A DNA stretch of 16,874 bases from Clostridiaceae bacterium (GCA_016292575.1 JAEDIH010000027.1:1-16874), one strand, 5' to 3'; numbered from the stretch's first letter, positions 1 through 6,741 are shown. Made by a program: numbers and translations. Notes: generated by a model from the letters alone, not told the origin.

Positions 1-1
1 T

Positions 2-73
2 ATCGACAGACAGATGCAGGATATGTACAAGCGCATTACGCAGGCGCAGAACGCGAAGGAAAGTGAAGCATAA
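2..73 (+). CDS. C-terminal end of an unidentified protein (partial, cut by left edge)
   Basis: The frame starting at base 2 is open from the window edge to a TAA at 71-73 and encodes 23 residues, beginning IDRQMQDMYKRI and ending NAKESEA. It is hydrophilic and helix-like, rich in Gln, Lys and Glu, with codons (GAA, AAG, CAG) like the other genes here. The other two forward frames are Arg-rich and look unnatural. The stretch 74-167 after it holds no gene and leads to the terminator at 168-199, which would end this transcript. Too little is visible to name a family, and coding status is inferred from composition and context only. Confidence 0.55.
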   Translation: MDRQMQDMYKRITQAQNAKESEA

Positions 74-161
74 GCCTTGCACCATACACTTTAAAAAGAC
101 AATAACAATATATAAAGGGTCTGCCTCAACTTCTTCACTGTTCCCTCTTACTTTTTACTTC

Positions 162-199
162 AAAAAAATCCCGTCCGCAATTTTGCGAACGGGATTTTT
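162..199. terminator. Two-way intrinsic terminator between the left partial gene and tRNA-Thr
   Basis: The arms 168-180 and 183-195 can pair almost fully (ATCCCGT-CGCAA with its complement, one weak pair) around a two-base loop. A run of A at 162-168 and a run of T at 195-199 flank the stem, so a U-tract follows the hairpin in both directions. It would stop the rightward gene ending at 73 and the leftward tRNA transcript, whose encoded CCA end lies at 199-201 and abuts the hairpin. Confidence 0.85.
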
Positions 200-274
200 G
201 GAGCTGCTAACCAGATTTGAACTGGTGACCTCATCCTTACCAAGGATGCGCGCTACCGACTGCGCCATAGCAGC
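199..274 (-). tRNA. tRNA-Thr (anticodon GGT)
   Basis: The minus strand folds into a standard cloverleaf of 76 bases including an encoded CCA. The acceptor stem is GCTGCTA with TAGCAGC, the D stem GCGC/GCGC with an 8-base loop, the anticodon stem CATCC/GGATG with loop TTGGTAA, the variable loop AGGTC, and the T stem ACCAG/CTGGT with loop TTCAAAT. The anticodon GGT (plus-strand 239-241) reads Thr codons ACC and ACU. The discriminator base is T (U in RNA), then CCA. A perfect consensus promoter lies just upstream and a terminator just downstream, so it appears to be a single-tRNA transcription unit. Confidence 0.97.
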
Positions 275-294
275 ACTTTCAACACAGCTCCGCT

Positions 295-323
295 ATTATA
301 CCTTATTTGGTCTTGGATGTCAA
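295..323 (-). promoter_or_regulatory. Consensus sigma-70/sigma-A promoter of tRNA-Thr
   Basis: On the minus strand TTGACA (318-323) and TATAAT (295-300) are separated by exactly 17 bases, a match at all twelve consensus positions. The -10 box ends 20 bases before the first tRNA base, so transcription would begin about 13 bases upstream of the mature 5' end. That fits a highly expressed stable-RNA promoter. Confidence 0.9.
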
Positions 324-396
324 CATAATTTGCTCAAAAAATTCGGTTTTTTTAAACTTTTTTCGATTCTTCTCTTTTGCGGTGTTCAAAGAGGAA

Positions 397-433
397 TAAA
401 ACCGGCGGAAGCGGAAAGCCTCCGGCCGGTTTT
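397..433 (-). terminator. Probable intrinsic terminator of hppA
   Basis: About 24 bases past the hppA stop, the minus strand has arms AAAACCGG-CCGGAGGC and GCTTCCG-CCGGTTTT, pairing with one bulge and one mismatch, followed by the T-rich run TTTTATTCCTCTTT. The T-tract is interrupted, so it is weaker than the hairpin at 162-199. The 73 bases between this hairpin and the tRNA promoter hold no gene. Confidence 0.6.
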
Positions 434-456
434 GAATTTTTATCGGACGGGTTTTA

Positions 457-2487
457 TCAGCCGAGAAGTCCCGCGCCGTTGTTTATGATAACAAAGAGCG
501 GTGCAAAAACAAGCGATACAACCGTCATAAGCTTGATGAGAATGTTGATTGACGGACCGGAGGTGTCCTTGAACGGGTCGCCAACGGTGTCGCCGACAAC
601 GGCCGCCTTGTGTGCGTCGCTGCCTTTTCCGCCGTGGTTTCCGCCCTCAATGAATTTCTTCGCATTGTCCCATGCTCCGCCGGCGTTGGACATGAAGATT
701 GCAACAAGAACGCCTGTTACGAGCGAGCCGGCAAGAAGTCCGCCGAGCGCGCTTGTTCCGAGAAGACAGCCGACAAGCAGCGGTGCGGCGATTGCAAGAA
801 GACCGGGAACGATCATTTCGCGAAGCGAGGCTTTGGTCGAGATTGCAACGCAGGTTTTGTAATCGGGCTTTGCTTTGCCCTCAAGAATGCCGGGAATTGT
901 TCTGAACTGGCGGCGTACTTCTTCAATCATCTGATATGCCGCTTTGCTGACCGATTCCATTGTGAAGGCGGAGAAGACGAACGGCAGCATTCCGCCGATG
1001 AAAAGACCGATAACAACGTTGCTGCTAAGAATATCAATGCCGCTCAGACCTACGGCTTCCTTGTATGAGAAGAACAGCGCAAGAGCTGTGAGCGCCGCAG
1101 AGCCGATGGCAAAGCCCTTGCCCATTGCGGCGGTAGTGTTTCCAACGGAGTCGAGCTTATCCGTAATGTCACGGACAGATTCGTCAAGACCGCTCATTTC
1201 CGCAATACCGCCTGCGTTGTCCGCAATGGGACCGTAGGCGTCAACTGCAACGGTGATTCCGGTTGTTGAAAGCATTCCGACTGCAGCAAGGGCAATTCCG
1301 TAGATTCCGCCGCCCTCACCACACTTGCTTCCGAAGAAGAAAGCAACGAAGATTCCGATGCAAATAAAAATGATTGAAACGGCAGTGGACTGGAAGCCCG
1401 TGGCAATACCTGAGATGATGTTTGTTGCCGAACCGGTTTCAGACTGCTTTGCAATCTTTTTAACAAAGCCGTATGCGTCCGAGGTATAAACTTCGGTGAA
1501 ATATCCGATGAGCACGCCGACGATGAGACCGGCAACGATTGTGATTCCGTAATAGAGCGAGCCGAAGAAAACGCGGCTGAGCACAAGCGAACCCACAAAA
1601 ACAATGCCTGAAGCAACATATGTGCCGATTTTGAGCGACTTTGCCGGGTTCTTGTCACCGCGGACAAAGAATGTTCCGAGAACCGATGAAACAAGACCGA
1701 GGGCGGCAATGATCAGAGGATAAACGGCGCCGAATGCAAGCTTGTCAGGCATAACATTCTTGCAGAAAAGAAGACCGAGTGTAATGGCCGAAATAACGGC
1801 GCCGGCGTAGCTTTCAAAGAGGTCTGCGCCCATGCCTGCAACGTCGCCGACATTGTCACCGACATTGTCGGCAATAACTGCGGGGTTTCTCGGGTCGTCC
1901 TCCGGGATGCCGGCTTCAACTTTACCGACAAGGTCTGCACCGACATCGGCTGCCTTGGTATAGATACCGCCGCCGACACGGGCAAACAGCGCTATAGACG
2001 AAGCGCCGAGACTGAAGCCGAAAAGAATATTGTCGTCCTTGGTGAGTATGTAGATGAGCGAAATTCCGAGCAGACCGAGACCTGCAACGCAAAGACCCAT
2101 TACCGAACCGCCGGAAAACGCAACGGAAAGGGCTTTTGCCATACCTTTTTCCTTTGCGGCGTTGGCTGTGCGGACGTTTGCAAGGGTTGCAACGCGCATT
2201 CCGAAATAGCCGGCGGCAACGGAAAACAGAGCGCCGACAACAAAGCAGACAGCCTCAAGCCAGTTTTTCAGCAAAAGACCGATAGCAAGGAAGATTACGG
2301 CAACAAAGATAACGATGATTTTGTACTCGGAAAAAAGGAAAGCGGTTGCGCCCTCGTGGATAGAGGCGGCAATTTCCTTCATTTTTTCATTGCCGGCGGG
2401 CTGCTTTTTAACCTTGAGAGCAAGGAAGAGAGCGAACAGCAAGCCAACAACACTGACAACGGGGACTGCATAGAGAAGTTTGTCCAT
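457..2487 (-). CDS. hppA: K+-dependent membrane-bound ion-translocating pyrophosphatase
   Basis: Integral membrane pump (676 aa) that hydrolyses cytoplasmic pyrophosphate and exports H+ and/or Na+; EC 7.1.3.1 or 7.2.3.1. About sixteen hydrophobic segments are visible. Substrate- and Mg-binding motifs are intact: DVGADLVGKVE (181-191), EDDPRNPA (196-203), DNVGDNVGDVAGMGADLFESY (207-227) and, near the C-terminus, SNAGGAWDNAK (600-610) and GDTVGDPFKDTSGPS (632-646). In the GNTTAAMGKG motif (449-458), Ala453 and Gly456 occupy positions that carry Lys and Thr in K+-independent enzymes, so this should be the K+-stimulated type. Glu225 in DLFESY matches the gate glutamate of the Thermotoga-type Na+ pumps, which suggests but does not prove Na+ transport. 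The start was chosen at MDKLLYAV because a good AGGAG lies 10 bases upstream; an in-frame start eight codons earlier has no such support. It is a single-gene unit with its own promoter and terminator. Confidence 0.96.
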   Translation of the reverse strand: MDKLLYAVPVVSVVGLLFALFLALKVKKQPAGNEKMKEIAASIHEGATAFLFSEYKIIVIFVAVIFLAIGLLLKNWLEAVCFVVGALFSVAAGYFGMRVATLANVRTANAAKEKGMAKALSVAFSGGSVMGLCVAGLGLLGISLIYILTKDDNILFGFSLGASSIALFARVGGGIYTKAADVGADLVGKVEAGIPEDDPRNPAVIADNVGDNVGDVAGMGADLFESYAGAVISAITLGLLFCKNVMPDKLAFGAVYPLIIAALGLVSSVLGTFFVRGDKNPAKSLKIGTYVASGIVFVGSLVLSRVFFGSLYYGITIVAGLIVGVLIGYFTEVYTSDAYGFVKKIAKQSETGSATNIISGIATGFQSTAVSIIFICIGIFVAFFFGSKCGEGGGIYGIALAAVGMLSTTGITVAVDAYGPIADNAGGIAEMSGLDESVRDITDKLDSVGNTTAAMGKGFAIGSAALTALALFFSYKEAVGLSGIDILSSNVVIGLFIGGMLPFVFSAFTMESVSKAAYQMIEEVRRQFRTIPGILEGKAKPDYKTCVAISTKASLREMIVPGLLAIAAPLLVGCLLGTSALGGLLAGSLVTGVLVAIFMSNAGGAWDNAKKFIEGGNHGGKGSDAHKAAVVGDTVGDPFKDTSGPSINILIKLMTVVSLVFAPLFVIINNGAGLLG

Positions 2488-2492
2488 TTTTT

Positions 2493-2540
2493 TTAACTCC
2501 TTTTGCGGCACAGGACGGGCCGCGTCAATATTTTCTCCAT
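2493..2540 (-). CDS. Possible 15-codon leader peptide upstream of hppA
   Basis: A short frame in the hppA 5' leader encodes MEKILTRPVLCRKRS and stops with TAA at 2493-2495, five bases before the hppA ATG. A GGAGAG at 2548-2553 sits 7-9 bases before its ATG, a plausible ribosome binding site. The frame covers the hppA ribosome binding site and the GCGGC/GCCGC hairpin at 2505-2523, so its translation could couple to or modulate hppA initiation. The peptide is basic (net charge about +4) and resembles no family I know. A frame this short can occur by chance, so coding is only a possibility. Confidence 0.3.
   Translation of the reverse strand: MEKILTRPVLCRKRS
2498..2504 (-). promoter_or_regulatory. 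Ribosome binding site that sets the hppA start
   Basis: AAAAGGAG on the minus strand is followed by TT and an eight-A run whose last A begins the hppA ATG at 2487. The site lies inside the small upstream frame at 2493-2540, so a ribosome translating that frame would pass over it. Confidence 0.75.
2505..2523 (-). promoter_or_regulatory. Small GC hairpin in the hppA leader next to the ribosome binding site
   Basis: GCGGC and GCCGC can form a five-pair, all-GC stem with a nine-base loop directly before the AAAAGGAG of hppA. There is no T-tract, so it is not a terminator. It stands out in an otherwise AT-rich leader of about 85 bases. A role in translation control is inference. Confidence 0.35.
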
Positions 2541-2581
2541 AGCTATTCTCTCCAAATTCACTTCACTATGAGGTAACTTTA

Positions 2582-2610
2582 ATCTTATTACAGATTTTGG
2601 TAAATGTCAA
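2582..2610 (-). promoter_or_regulatory. Probable hppA promoter
   Basis: Minus-strand TTGACA (2605-2610, perfect -35) is followed after 17 bases by TAAGAT (2582-2587, four of six to TATAAT). Transcription would start near 2575, giving a leader of roughly 88 bases that includes the 15-codon frame. A second TATAAT at 2614-2619 just upstream has no clear -35. Confidence 0.6.
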
Positions 2611-2704
2611 GGTATTATACAAAAAATATTTTTAGATTTTGTTTATGTTGAACAAAAATAATCAATCACAGCCTTTATATACGGTTTTTCTTCTGCTTGA
2701 ACAA

Positions 2705-2765
2705 AAAAGAAAAGCTATAAATTACGAAAAGCATTTTCCTTTTGCTTTCTGTAAATTATAGCTTT
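2705..2765 (-). terminator. Strong intrinsic terminator of the small secreted-protein gene
   Basis: Arms 2711-2725 and 2751-2765 (AAAGCTATAA-TTAC and its complement) pair with one mismatch, and an inner GAAAGC/GCTTTC stem continues the fold. The minus strand reads TCTTTTTTGTT immediately after. It lies about 33 bases beyond the stop codon at 2799. The region 2620-2705 between this and the hppA promoter is AT-rich and without a gene. Confidence 0.8.
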
Positions 2766-2798
2766 GTATTCCTGGTTTTGTTTTTAGGGAAAGGTTAC

Positions 2799-3137
2799 TT
2801 ATGCAGCAACGACTGCAGCGGTTGTTGCTGGCGTGGTGTCCGGCTTCTGGAGACCGTTGATGAAATCAGTGATCTTTGCAACGATATCGCCGGAATCAAT
2901 GATACCGAAAACGGTTGCAATCTTAACAAAAACTTTTGCAATCTTGAGGGCAATCTTGCCAACCTTGAGAGCAACGGGGATGAGCCATACGGGAAGATCC
3001 ATCGGGTTGAACTGCTCTTCAGTAGTTTCCTCAACTGTGGTTGCGGGTTCAGCCGGAGCTTCGTCAGCAGCAAAAGCAACAACTCCGATTGAGAGTGTCA
3101 TGATGATTGCAAGAACAAGTGCGATAACTTTCTTCAT
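2799..3137 (-). CDS. Small secreted protein with acidic pro-like stretch and cationic amphipathic helix (unrecognised)
   Basis: A 112-residue protein I cannot assign to a family. Residues 1-23 form a classical Sec signal peptide: MKK, a hydrophobic core, then AFA-AD, so cleavage is likely after Ala23 or Ala24. The next stretch (25-43) is acidic and Pro/Thr-rich, with seven Asp/Glu. Residues 48-80 are strongly hydrophobic with Lys at 58, 61, 65, 68 and 72, a regular 3-4-3-4 spacing that puts all five lysines on one helix face. A further amphipathic segment (81-96) contains DIVAKITDFINGL. The tail (98-112) is Pro/Thr/Ala-rich. AGGAGG is 8 bases before the ATG. With a perfect consensus promoter and its own terminator it should be abundantly made. 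The layout resembles secreted membrane-active or bacteriocin-like precursors, but a structural surface role is equally possible. Confidence 0.88.
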   Translation of the reverse strand: MKKVIALVLAIIMTLSIGVVAFAADEAPAEPATTVEETTEEQFNPMDLPVWLIPVALKVGKIALKIAKVFVKIATVFGIIDSGDIVAKITDFINGLQKPDTTPATTAAVVAA

Positions 3138-3166
3138 TTTTATTACCTCCTATATTTGGTAATTGT

Positions 3167-3195
3167 ATTATATATCGGCGGCGGCTCTTTGTCAA
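3167..3195 (-). promoter_or_regulatory. Perfect consensus promoter of the small secreted-protein gene
   Basis: Minus-strand TTGACA (3190-3195) and TATAAT (3167-3172) have a 17-base spacer, twelve of twelve consensus matches. The start site would lie near 3160, about 23 bases before the ATG, leaving room for little more than the AGGAGG at 3146-3151. A 16-base inverted repeat (3203-3218) sits just upstream of the -35. Confidence 0.85.
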
Positions 3196-3202
3196 CAAAG
3201 AA

Positions 3203-3218
3203 CGGAAATAATTTTCCG
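3203..3218. repeat. Inverted repeat next to the -35 of the small secreted-protein promoter
   Basis: CGGAAA and TTTCCG flank a four-base TAAT centre. It could be an operator upstream of the promoter at 3167-3195. Read on the minus strand it is followed by TTCTTTGTT, so it may instead be a weak terminator for luxS, whose stop is 61 bases away; no better luxS terminator is seen. The sequence does not decide between the two. Confidence 0.35.
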
Positions 3219-3279
3219 AAAGACCTCTGAAAAATCAAATCGGAGGCGGTACGTTTTTTTCAATGGCTGCGTTTTGTTC

Positions 3280-3744
3280 TCACCTTACAGGATAAACAAG
3301 GTTCTTTTCCTCCCAGCTTTCAAGCACACGGAGCATTGCGGCGGCCTCCTTCTTCGCTCCTTCAAGGTCGTGGTCGCGCCAGTTTCCGCATTCTTTTGCG
3401 CTGACTCCCGGAACTTCGCCGGAAAAATCCGCGCAGAAGCTGAGCGCGTTTTTTGTAAGCTCTATTGCCTGCACCGGGGAAACCGTGTTCCGGACAATGA
3501 AATAAAAGCCCGTGCGGCAGCCCATGGGTCCGAAATAGATAACGCTGTCGGAAAATTCGCTGTTTCTGACGTGGGTTGCAAAAAGGTGCTCGAGCGTGTG
3601 AATGGCTGCGTTTTCCATAACGGGCTCGGCGTTTGGACGGCGTGTGCGTATGTCATAGGTCACGCAGTCGCCGTCAATGCGCGAGGTGTACATTCCTTTT
3701 TGGAGAATTGTGTGGTCAATGGTGAAGCTTGAAATTTTTTTCAT
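3280..3744 (-). CDS. luxS: S-ribosylhomocysteine lyase (AI-2 synthesis)
   Basis: Cytoplasmic metalloenzyme (154 aa, EC 4.4.1.21) of the activated methyl cycle. It splits S-ribosylhomocysteine into homocysteine and DPD, the precursor of autoinducer-2. The metal site HTLEH (His49, Glu52, His53) and distal Cys119 in KECGNW are present, as is catalytic Cys76 in GPMGCRTGFY. Their spacing matches Bacillus LuxS (His54, Glu57, His58, Cys84, Cys126). The start MKKISSFTIDHT is supported by AAGGAAG 7 bases upstream and the usual family length. A start 40 codons earlier would overlap recG and adds nothing LuxS-like. It is the last gene of the fakA-like/recG/luxS unit, 22 bases after recG. No pfs gene or AI-2 receptor is in the window. 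Confidence 0.97.
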   Translation of the reverse strand: MKKISSFTIDHTILQKGMYTSRIDGDCVTYDIRTRRPNAEPVMENAAIHTLEHLFATHVRNSEFSDSVIYFGPMGCRTGFYFIVRNTVSPVQAIELTKNALSFCADFSGEVPGVSAKECGNWRDHDLEGAKKEAAAMLRVLESWEEKNLVYPVR

Positions 3745-3766
3745 TTTATTTCTTCCTTTCGCATTA

Positions 3767-5824
3767 TCAGTTGAGCGCATTCTGCCCCGTTTTTTTGAAA
3801 AGGCGGATAACGCAGTCGCGCAGTTTTTCGTGTTCCCTGCTTTTGAGCAGCGGATCGTTTTCAAAAATTTCCAGCGCCGCTTTTTTTGTTTCCTCCAGCA
3901 TTACCATGTCGTCAAGCATACCGGAAATGCGCAGAGTCGGAAGCCCGTGCTGCCTTGAGCCGAAAAAATCGCCCGGACCGCGCAGCCGCAGATCCTCGTC
4001 CGCAATTTTGAAGCCGTCCGTTGTGGCGCACATGATCTCAAGGCGCCTTTTTGCCGTTTCGCCCTCGGCGTCGCTTATAAGAATGCAGCTTGAGCGGACG
4101 GAGCCCCTGCCGACTCTTCCGCGAAGCTGGTGGAGCGTTGAAAGACCGAAGCGTTCGGCGTTTTCAATAACCATTACAACCGCATTGGGAACGTCAATGC
4201 CGACTTCAATGACGGTTGTTGAAACAAGAAGCTGAATTTCGCCCTCAGAGAAGGCTTTCATGATTTTTGCCTTTTCTTTTGGCTTCATCTTTCCGTGCAG
4301 CAGAGCCACACGGTAGGACTCAAACTCTTTTTTGGAAATCTCCTCGGCATACTTCACGGCGGAGACAAGCTCGCTCTCGTTTTCCTCAACAAGCGGACAG
4401 ACTATGTATCCCTGAAGTCCGCGGTCAAGGTGCTTTTTAACAAAGGCGTATACGCGTTTACGATATGACGAATCAACAAAATAGGTTTTAATCTTCTGCC
4501 GTCCTTTGGGCAGCTCGTCAATAACTGAAATGTCAAGATCGCCGTAAATTATCAGAGAGAGCGTCCTCGGAATAGGCGTTGCAGACATTACAAGAACATG
4601 GGGACGTTTGCCTTTTTTTGAGAGCGCACCGCGCTGCCGCACGCCGAAGCGGTGCTGCTCGTCCGTTACGACAAGACCGAGCGAACGAAAAACGGTGTCG
4701 TCGGTAATGATTGCGTGAGTGCCGATCAGGATGTCAATTTCTCCTTTTGCAAGCGCCGCCTTAACTTCACGCTTTTCCTTTGCGGACGATGAGCCGGTCA
4801 GCAGCGCAAGGCGTATCTCTCCGGGCATCATTGAGGAAAGCGTTTTAAAGTGCTGCGCGGCAAGAACCTCCGTCGGCGCCATGAGCGCGGACTGAAAGCC
4901 GTTTTTTGCTGCGGAAAACATCAGCGCGGCCGCAACAACGGTTTTGCCCGAGCCGACGTCGCCCTGAACAAGGCGGTTCATCGGCTCACCCTTTTTCATG
5001 TCGTTCACTGCCTGAGCAATGGCTCTTTTCTGCGCGTTCGTCAGCTCAAAGGGGAGCGAACGGACGAAAAGGGGAGTGAAGTCGTTATGTATAACGATAT
5101 CGTTTTTCTGCTTGTTTTTTCTTCTCAGCCGGAGCATACCCGTCTGCAAAACAAGAAGCTCTTCAAAAATCAGTCTCCTGCGAGCAATTTCCGCGTCCTT
5201 GAGACAGGACGGAAAATGAATGTTTTTGAGCGCAAACTGCTCGTGGCAAAGGTTGAATTCTCTGCGTATGCTGTCCGGTATCGGGTCGCAAGGCTCAGTT
5301 TTGTAGTAAAGCTCAAGCGCGTTTCGGACGGCGTTTTCAACCGTTTTGTTTGAAAGCGAGGCAGTCAGCGGATAAACAGGATGTATCGGAAAGGCAGGGT
5401 TTGCGTTTTCGATTATCGGATTTCCCATTTCGAGTGCGCCGCGGTTGGAGATTACTTTTCCGTAGAACAGTAATTCTTCGCCCACTTTCAGCTTTTCGGC
5501 AAGATAGCGGTTGTTATATATGGTGATATGCAGCACGCCCTCGCCGTCCGTGACAACGGTTTTGTATATCGTCATGCCCTGACGTATGCGAGCTTCGCTT
5601 ACGGCACTGCCGACGATTGCTTTGACGCAGTAAACCGAGCCTCTTTTCAGCTCTTTGATAGCCACAGGGCAACTGAAATCAATATAATTGCGCGGAAAAA
5701 GGTGAACAAGGTCATAAAGCGTAAAGACGTCAAGCTTTGCAAAGAGCTGCGCCCTTTTTTCGCCGACGCCTTTGACATACTGAATATTCATGTCATATGC
5801 GCTTTGGGTGTTCAAGTTTTTCAC
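3767..5824 (-). CDS. recG: ATP-dependent DNA helicase RecG
   Basis: A 685-residue superfamily 2 helicase that regresses stalled forks and migrates branched recombination intermediates. The N-terminal wedge/OB region (about 14-200) includes VKGVGEKRAQ and YPLT. Helicase motifs follow in order: Walker A GDVGSGKT (288-295), PTEVLAAQH (317-325), DEQH (388-391), SATPIPRT (414-421), VIEVGIDVP (538-546) and QLRGRVGRG (566-574). The RecG-specific element LRLRGPGDFFGSRQHG (612-627) couples ATP hydrolysis to translocation. The start is a GTG whose bases form a GTGA overlap with the upstream gene's TGA; an ATG 11 codons later lacks a ribosome binding site. Translation is therefore probably coupled to the DhaL-domain gene. 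The yloV...recG order is conserved in Bacillus. Confidence 0.97.
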   Translation of the reverse strand: MKNLNTQSAYDMNIQYVKGVGEKRAQLFAKLDVFTLYDLVHLFPRNYIDFSCPVAIKELKRGSVYCVKAIVGSAVSEARIRQGMTIYKTVVTDGEGVLHITIYNNRYLAEKLKVGEELLFYGKVISNRGALEMGNPIIENANPAFPIHPVYPLTASLSNKTVENAVRNALELYYKTEPCDPIPDSIRREFNLCHEQFALKNIHFPSCLKDAEIARRRLIFEELLVLQTGMLRLRRKNKQKNDIVIHNDFTPLFVRSLPFELTNAQKRAIAQAVNDMKKGEPMNRLVQGDVGSGKTVVAAALMFSAAKNGFQSALMAPTEVLAAQHFKTLSSMMPGEIRLALLTGSSSAKEKREVKAALAKGEIDILIGTHAIITDDTVFRSLGLVVTDEQHRFGVRQRGALSKKGKRPHVLVMSATPIPRTLSLIIYGDLDISVIDELPKGRQKIKTYFVDSSYRKRVYAFVKKHLDRGLQGYIVCPLVEENESELVSAVKYAEEISKKEFESYRVALLHGKMKPKEKAKIMKAFSEGEIQLLVSTTVIEVGIDVPNAVVMVIENAERFGLSTLHQLRGRVGRGSVRSSCILISDAEGETAKRRLEIMCATTDGFKIADEDLRLRGPGDFFGSRQHGLPTLRISGMLDDMVMLEETKKAALEIFENDPLLKSREHEKLRDCVIRLFKKTGQNALN

Positions 5825-6741
5825 CGCCTGTTCTGTTCGGTCTGGAGAGCCATGTTGTCAATTTTGATATCGGTCAGCGCACCGAAGGGAGAGGAAAGCT
5901 CCATCGCCTTTCCGGGATCGTTTGTGTGCAGGTGAACTTTTATTATTTCGCCGTCGCCTACAACTATCACGCTGTTTCCGAGAGCGGAAAGCTTTTTTTC
6001 AAGCTCCGTTTCGGGTTTTCTGTTTTTCCGCAGAACAATGAATTCCGTGCAGTAGGTGTATTCGGGGGCGGATAAAAGGGAATGCTTTTTAAAAACGATC
6101 TGCTCGTCTTGTCCGCCCGGGATATCCTGCGGTGTGCTCCTTTTTGAAAGAAAAGAATCAACCGCGCCGAGCATCAGAGTAAGTCCGGCCGCGCCGGAAT
6201 CAACAACGCCGGCCTGTTTTGCCTCCTCAAGGTCAAACTCGGTTTGTTTCAGCGCTTTGTTTGCCGCCGGAACAATTACGGAAAACGCTTCCCTTGTTGT
6301 TGAAAATCTGTTTTTGGAAAGAGCGTCGCGGCAGGCGATTACGATTGAAAGCACCGTGCCTTTAAAAATCGGACGGTTTATTGCGCGGCAGGCGTTTTTG
6401 AGGGCGCTGTCGAAAGCGGCGGATAGCTCTGACGCAGTGTATGCTCCGAGCTTGTTCATATGGTCGGAAAAGCCCTTGAAAAGGGACGAGATAATAACGC
6501 CGGAATTGCCGCGAGCGGAGCGCAGCATTGCCTTTGCGCTTTTTTCCAAAAGCTCGTTTACGGAAAAGTTCTCCTGCCGTCTGACCGCGTCTGCGCCTGC
6601 CTTAACGGTGCGGCAAAGATTTGTTCCCGTGTCGGAATCGGCAACGGGAAAAACGTTGAGCGAGTCAAGATAGGTCCGGTTTGAGGCAAGGTTGTTATAC
6701 ATTGAGGACATTGCGCCGATAAAGTTTTCGCTGTTCGTCAT
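5821..6741 (-). CDS. FakA/YloV-like DhaL-domain protein lacking the C-terminal domain
   Basis: A 306-residue protein of the fatty acid kinase catalytic family (FakA, YloV). The DhaL (DAK2) domain, about 1-200, has the Mg-nucleotide motif FPVADSDTGTN (31-41, with Asp35 and Asp37), RGNSGVI (77-83), the KGTVLSI segment (127-133) and VVDSGAAGL (179-187). The FakA middle domain follows, with YTYCTEF (228-234), VVGDGEIIKVHLHTNDPG (260-277) and DIKIDNM (291-297). Family members usually continue to about 550 residues; here the frame stops nine residues after DIKIDNM, at a domain boundary, and recG starts at once. The missing FakA C-terminal region is the part known to engage FakB, so whether this is a working fatty acid kinase subunit is uncertain. 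GGAG lies 6 bases before the ATG. It is first in a unit with recG and luxS. Confidence 0.85.
   Translation of the reverse strand: MTNSENFIGAMSSMYNNLASNRTYLDSLNVFPVADSDTGTNLCRTVKAGADAVRRQENFSVNELLEKSAKAMLRSARGNSGVIISSLFKGFSDHMNKLGAYTASELSAAFDSALKNACRAINRPIFKGTVLSIVIACRDALSKNRFSTTREAFSVIVPAANKALKQTEFDLEEAKQAGVVDSGAAGLTLMLGAVDSFLSKRSTPQDIPGGQDEQIVFKKHSLLSAPEYTYCTEFIVLRKNRKPETELEKKLSALGNSVIVVGDGEIIKVHLHTNDPGKAMELSSPFGALTDIKIDNMALQTEQNRR

Noticed and set aside
3219..3275. CCTC/GAGG-type hairpin after luxS as a terminator
   Set aside because: The pairing is short with large loops, and there is no T-tract in the minus direction.
3745..3864. Forty-codon N-terminal extension of luxS
   Set aside because: It runs through the end of recG in another frame, has no LuxS-like content, and the inner ATG has a good ribosome binding site and normal length.
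6056..6673. Plus-strand open frame of 205 codons opposite the fakA-like gene
   Set aside because: Ser/Ala/Pro/Arg-rich shadow with no domain; the minus frame has intact DhaL motifs.
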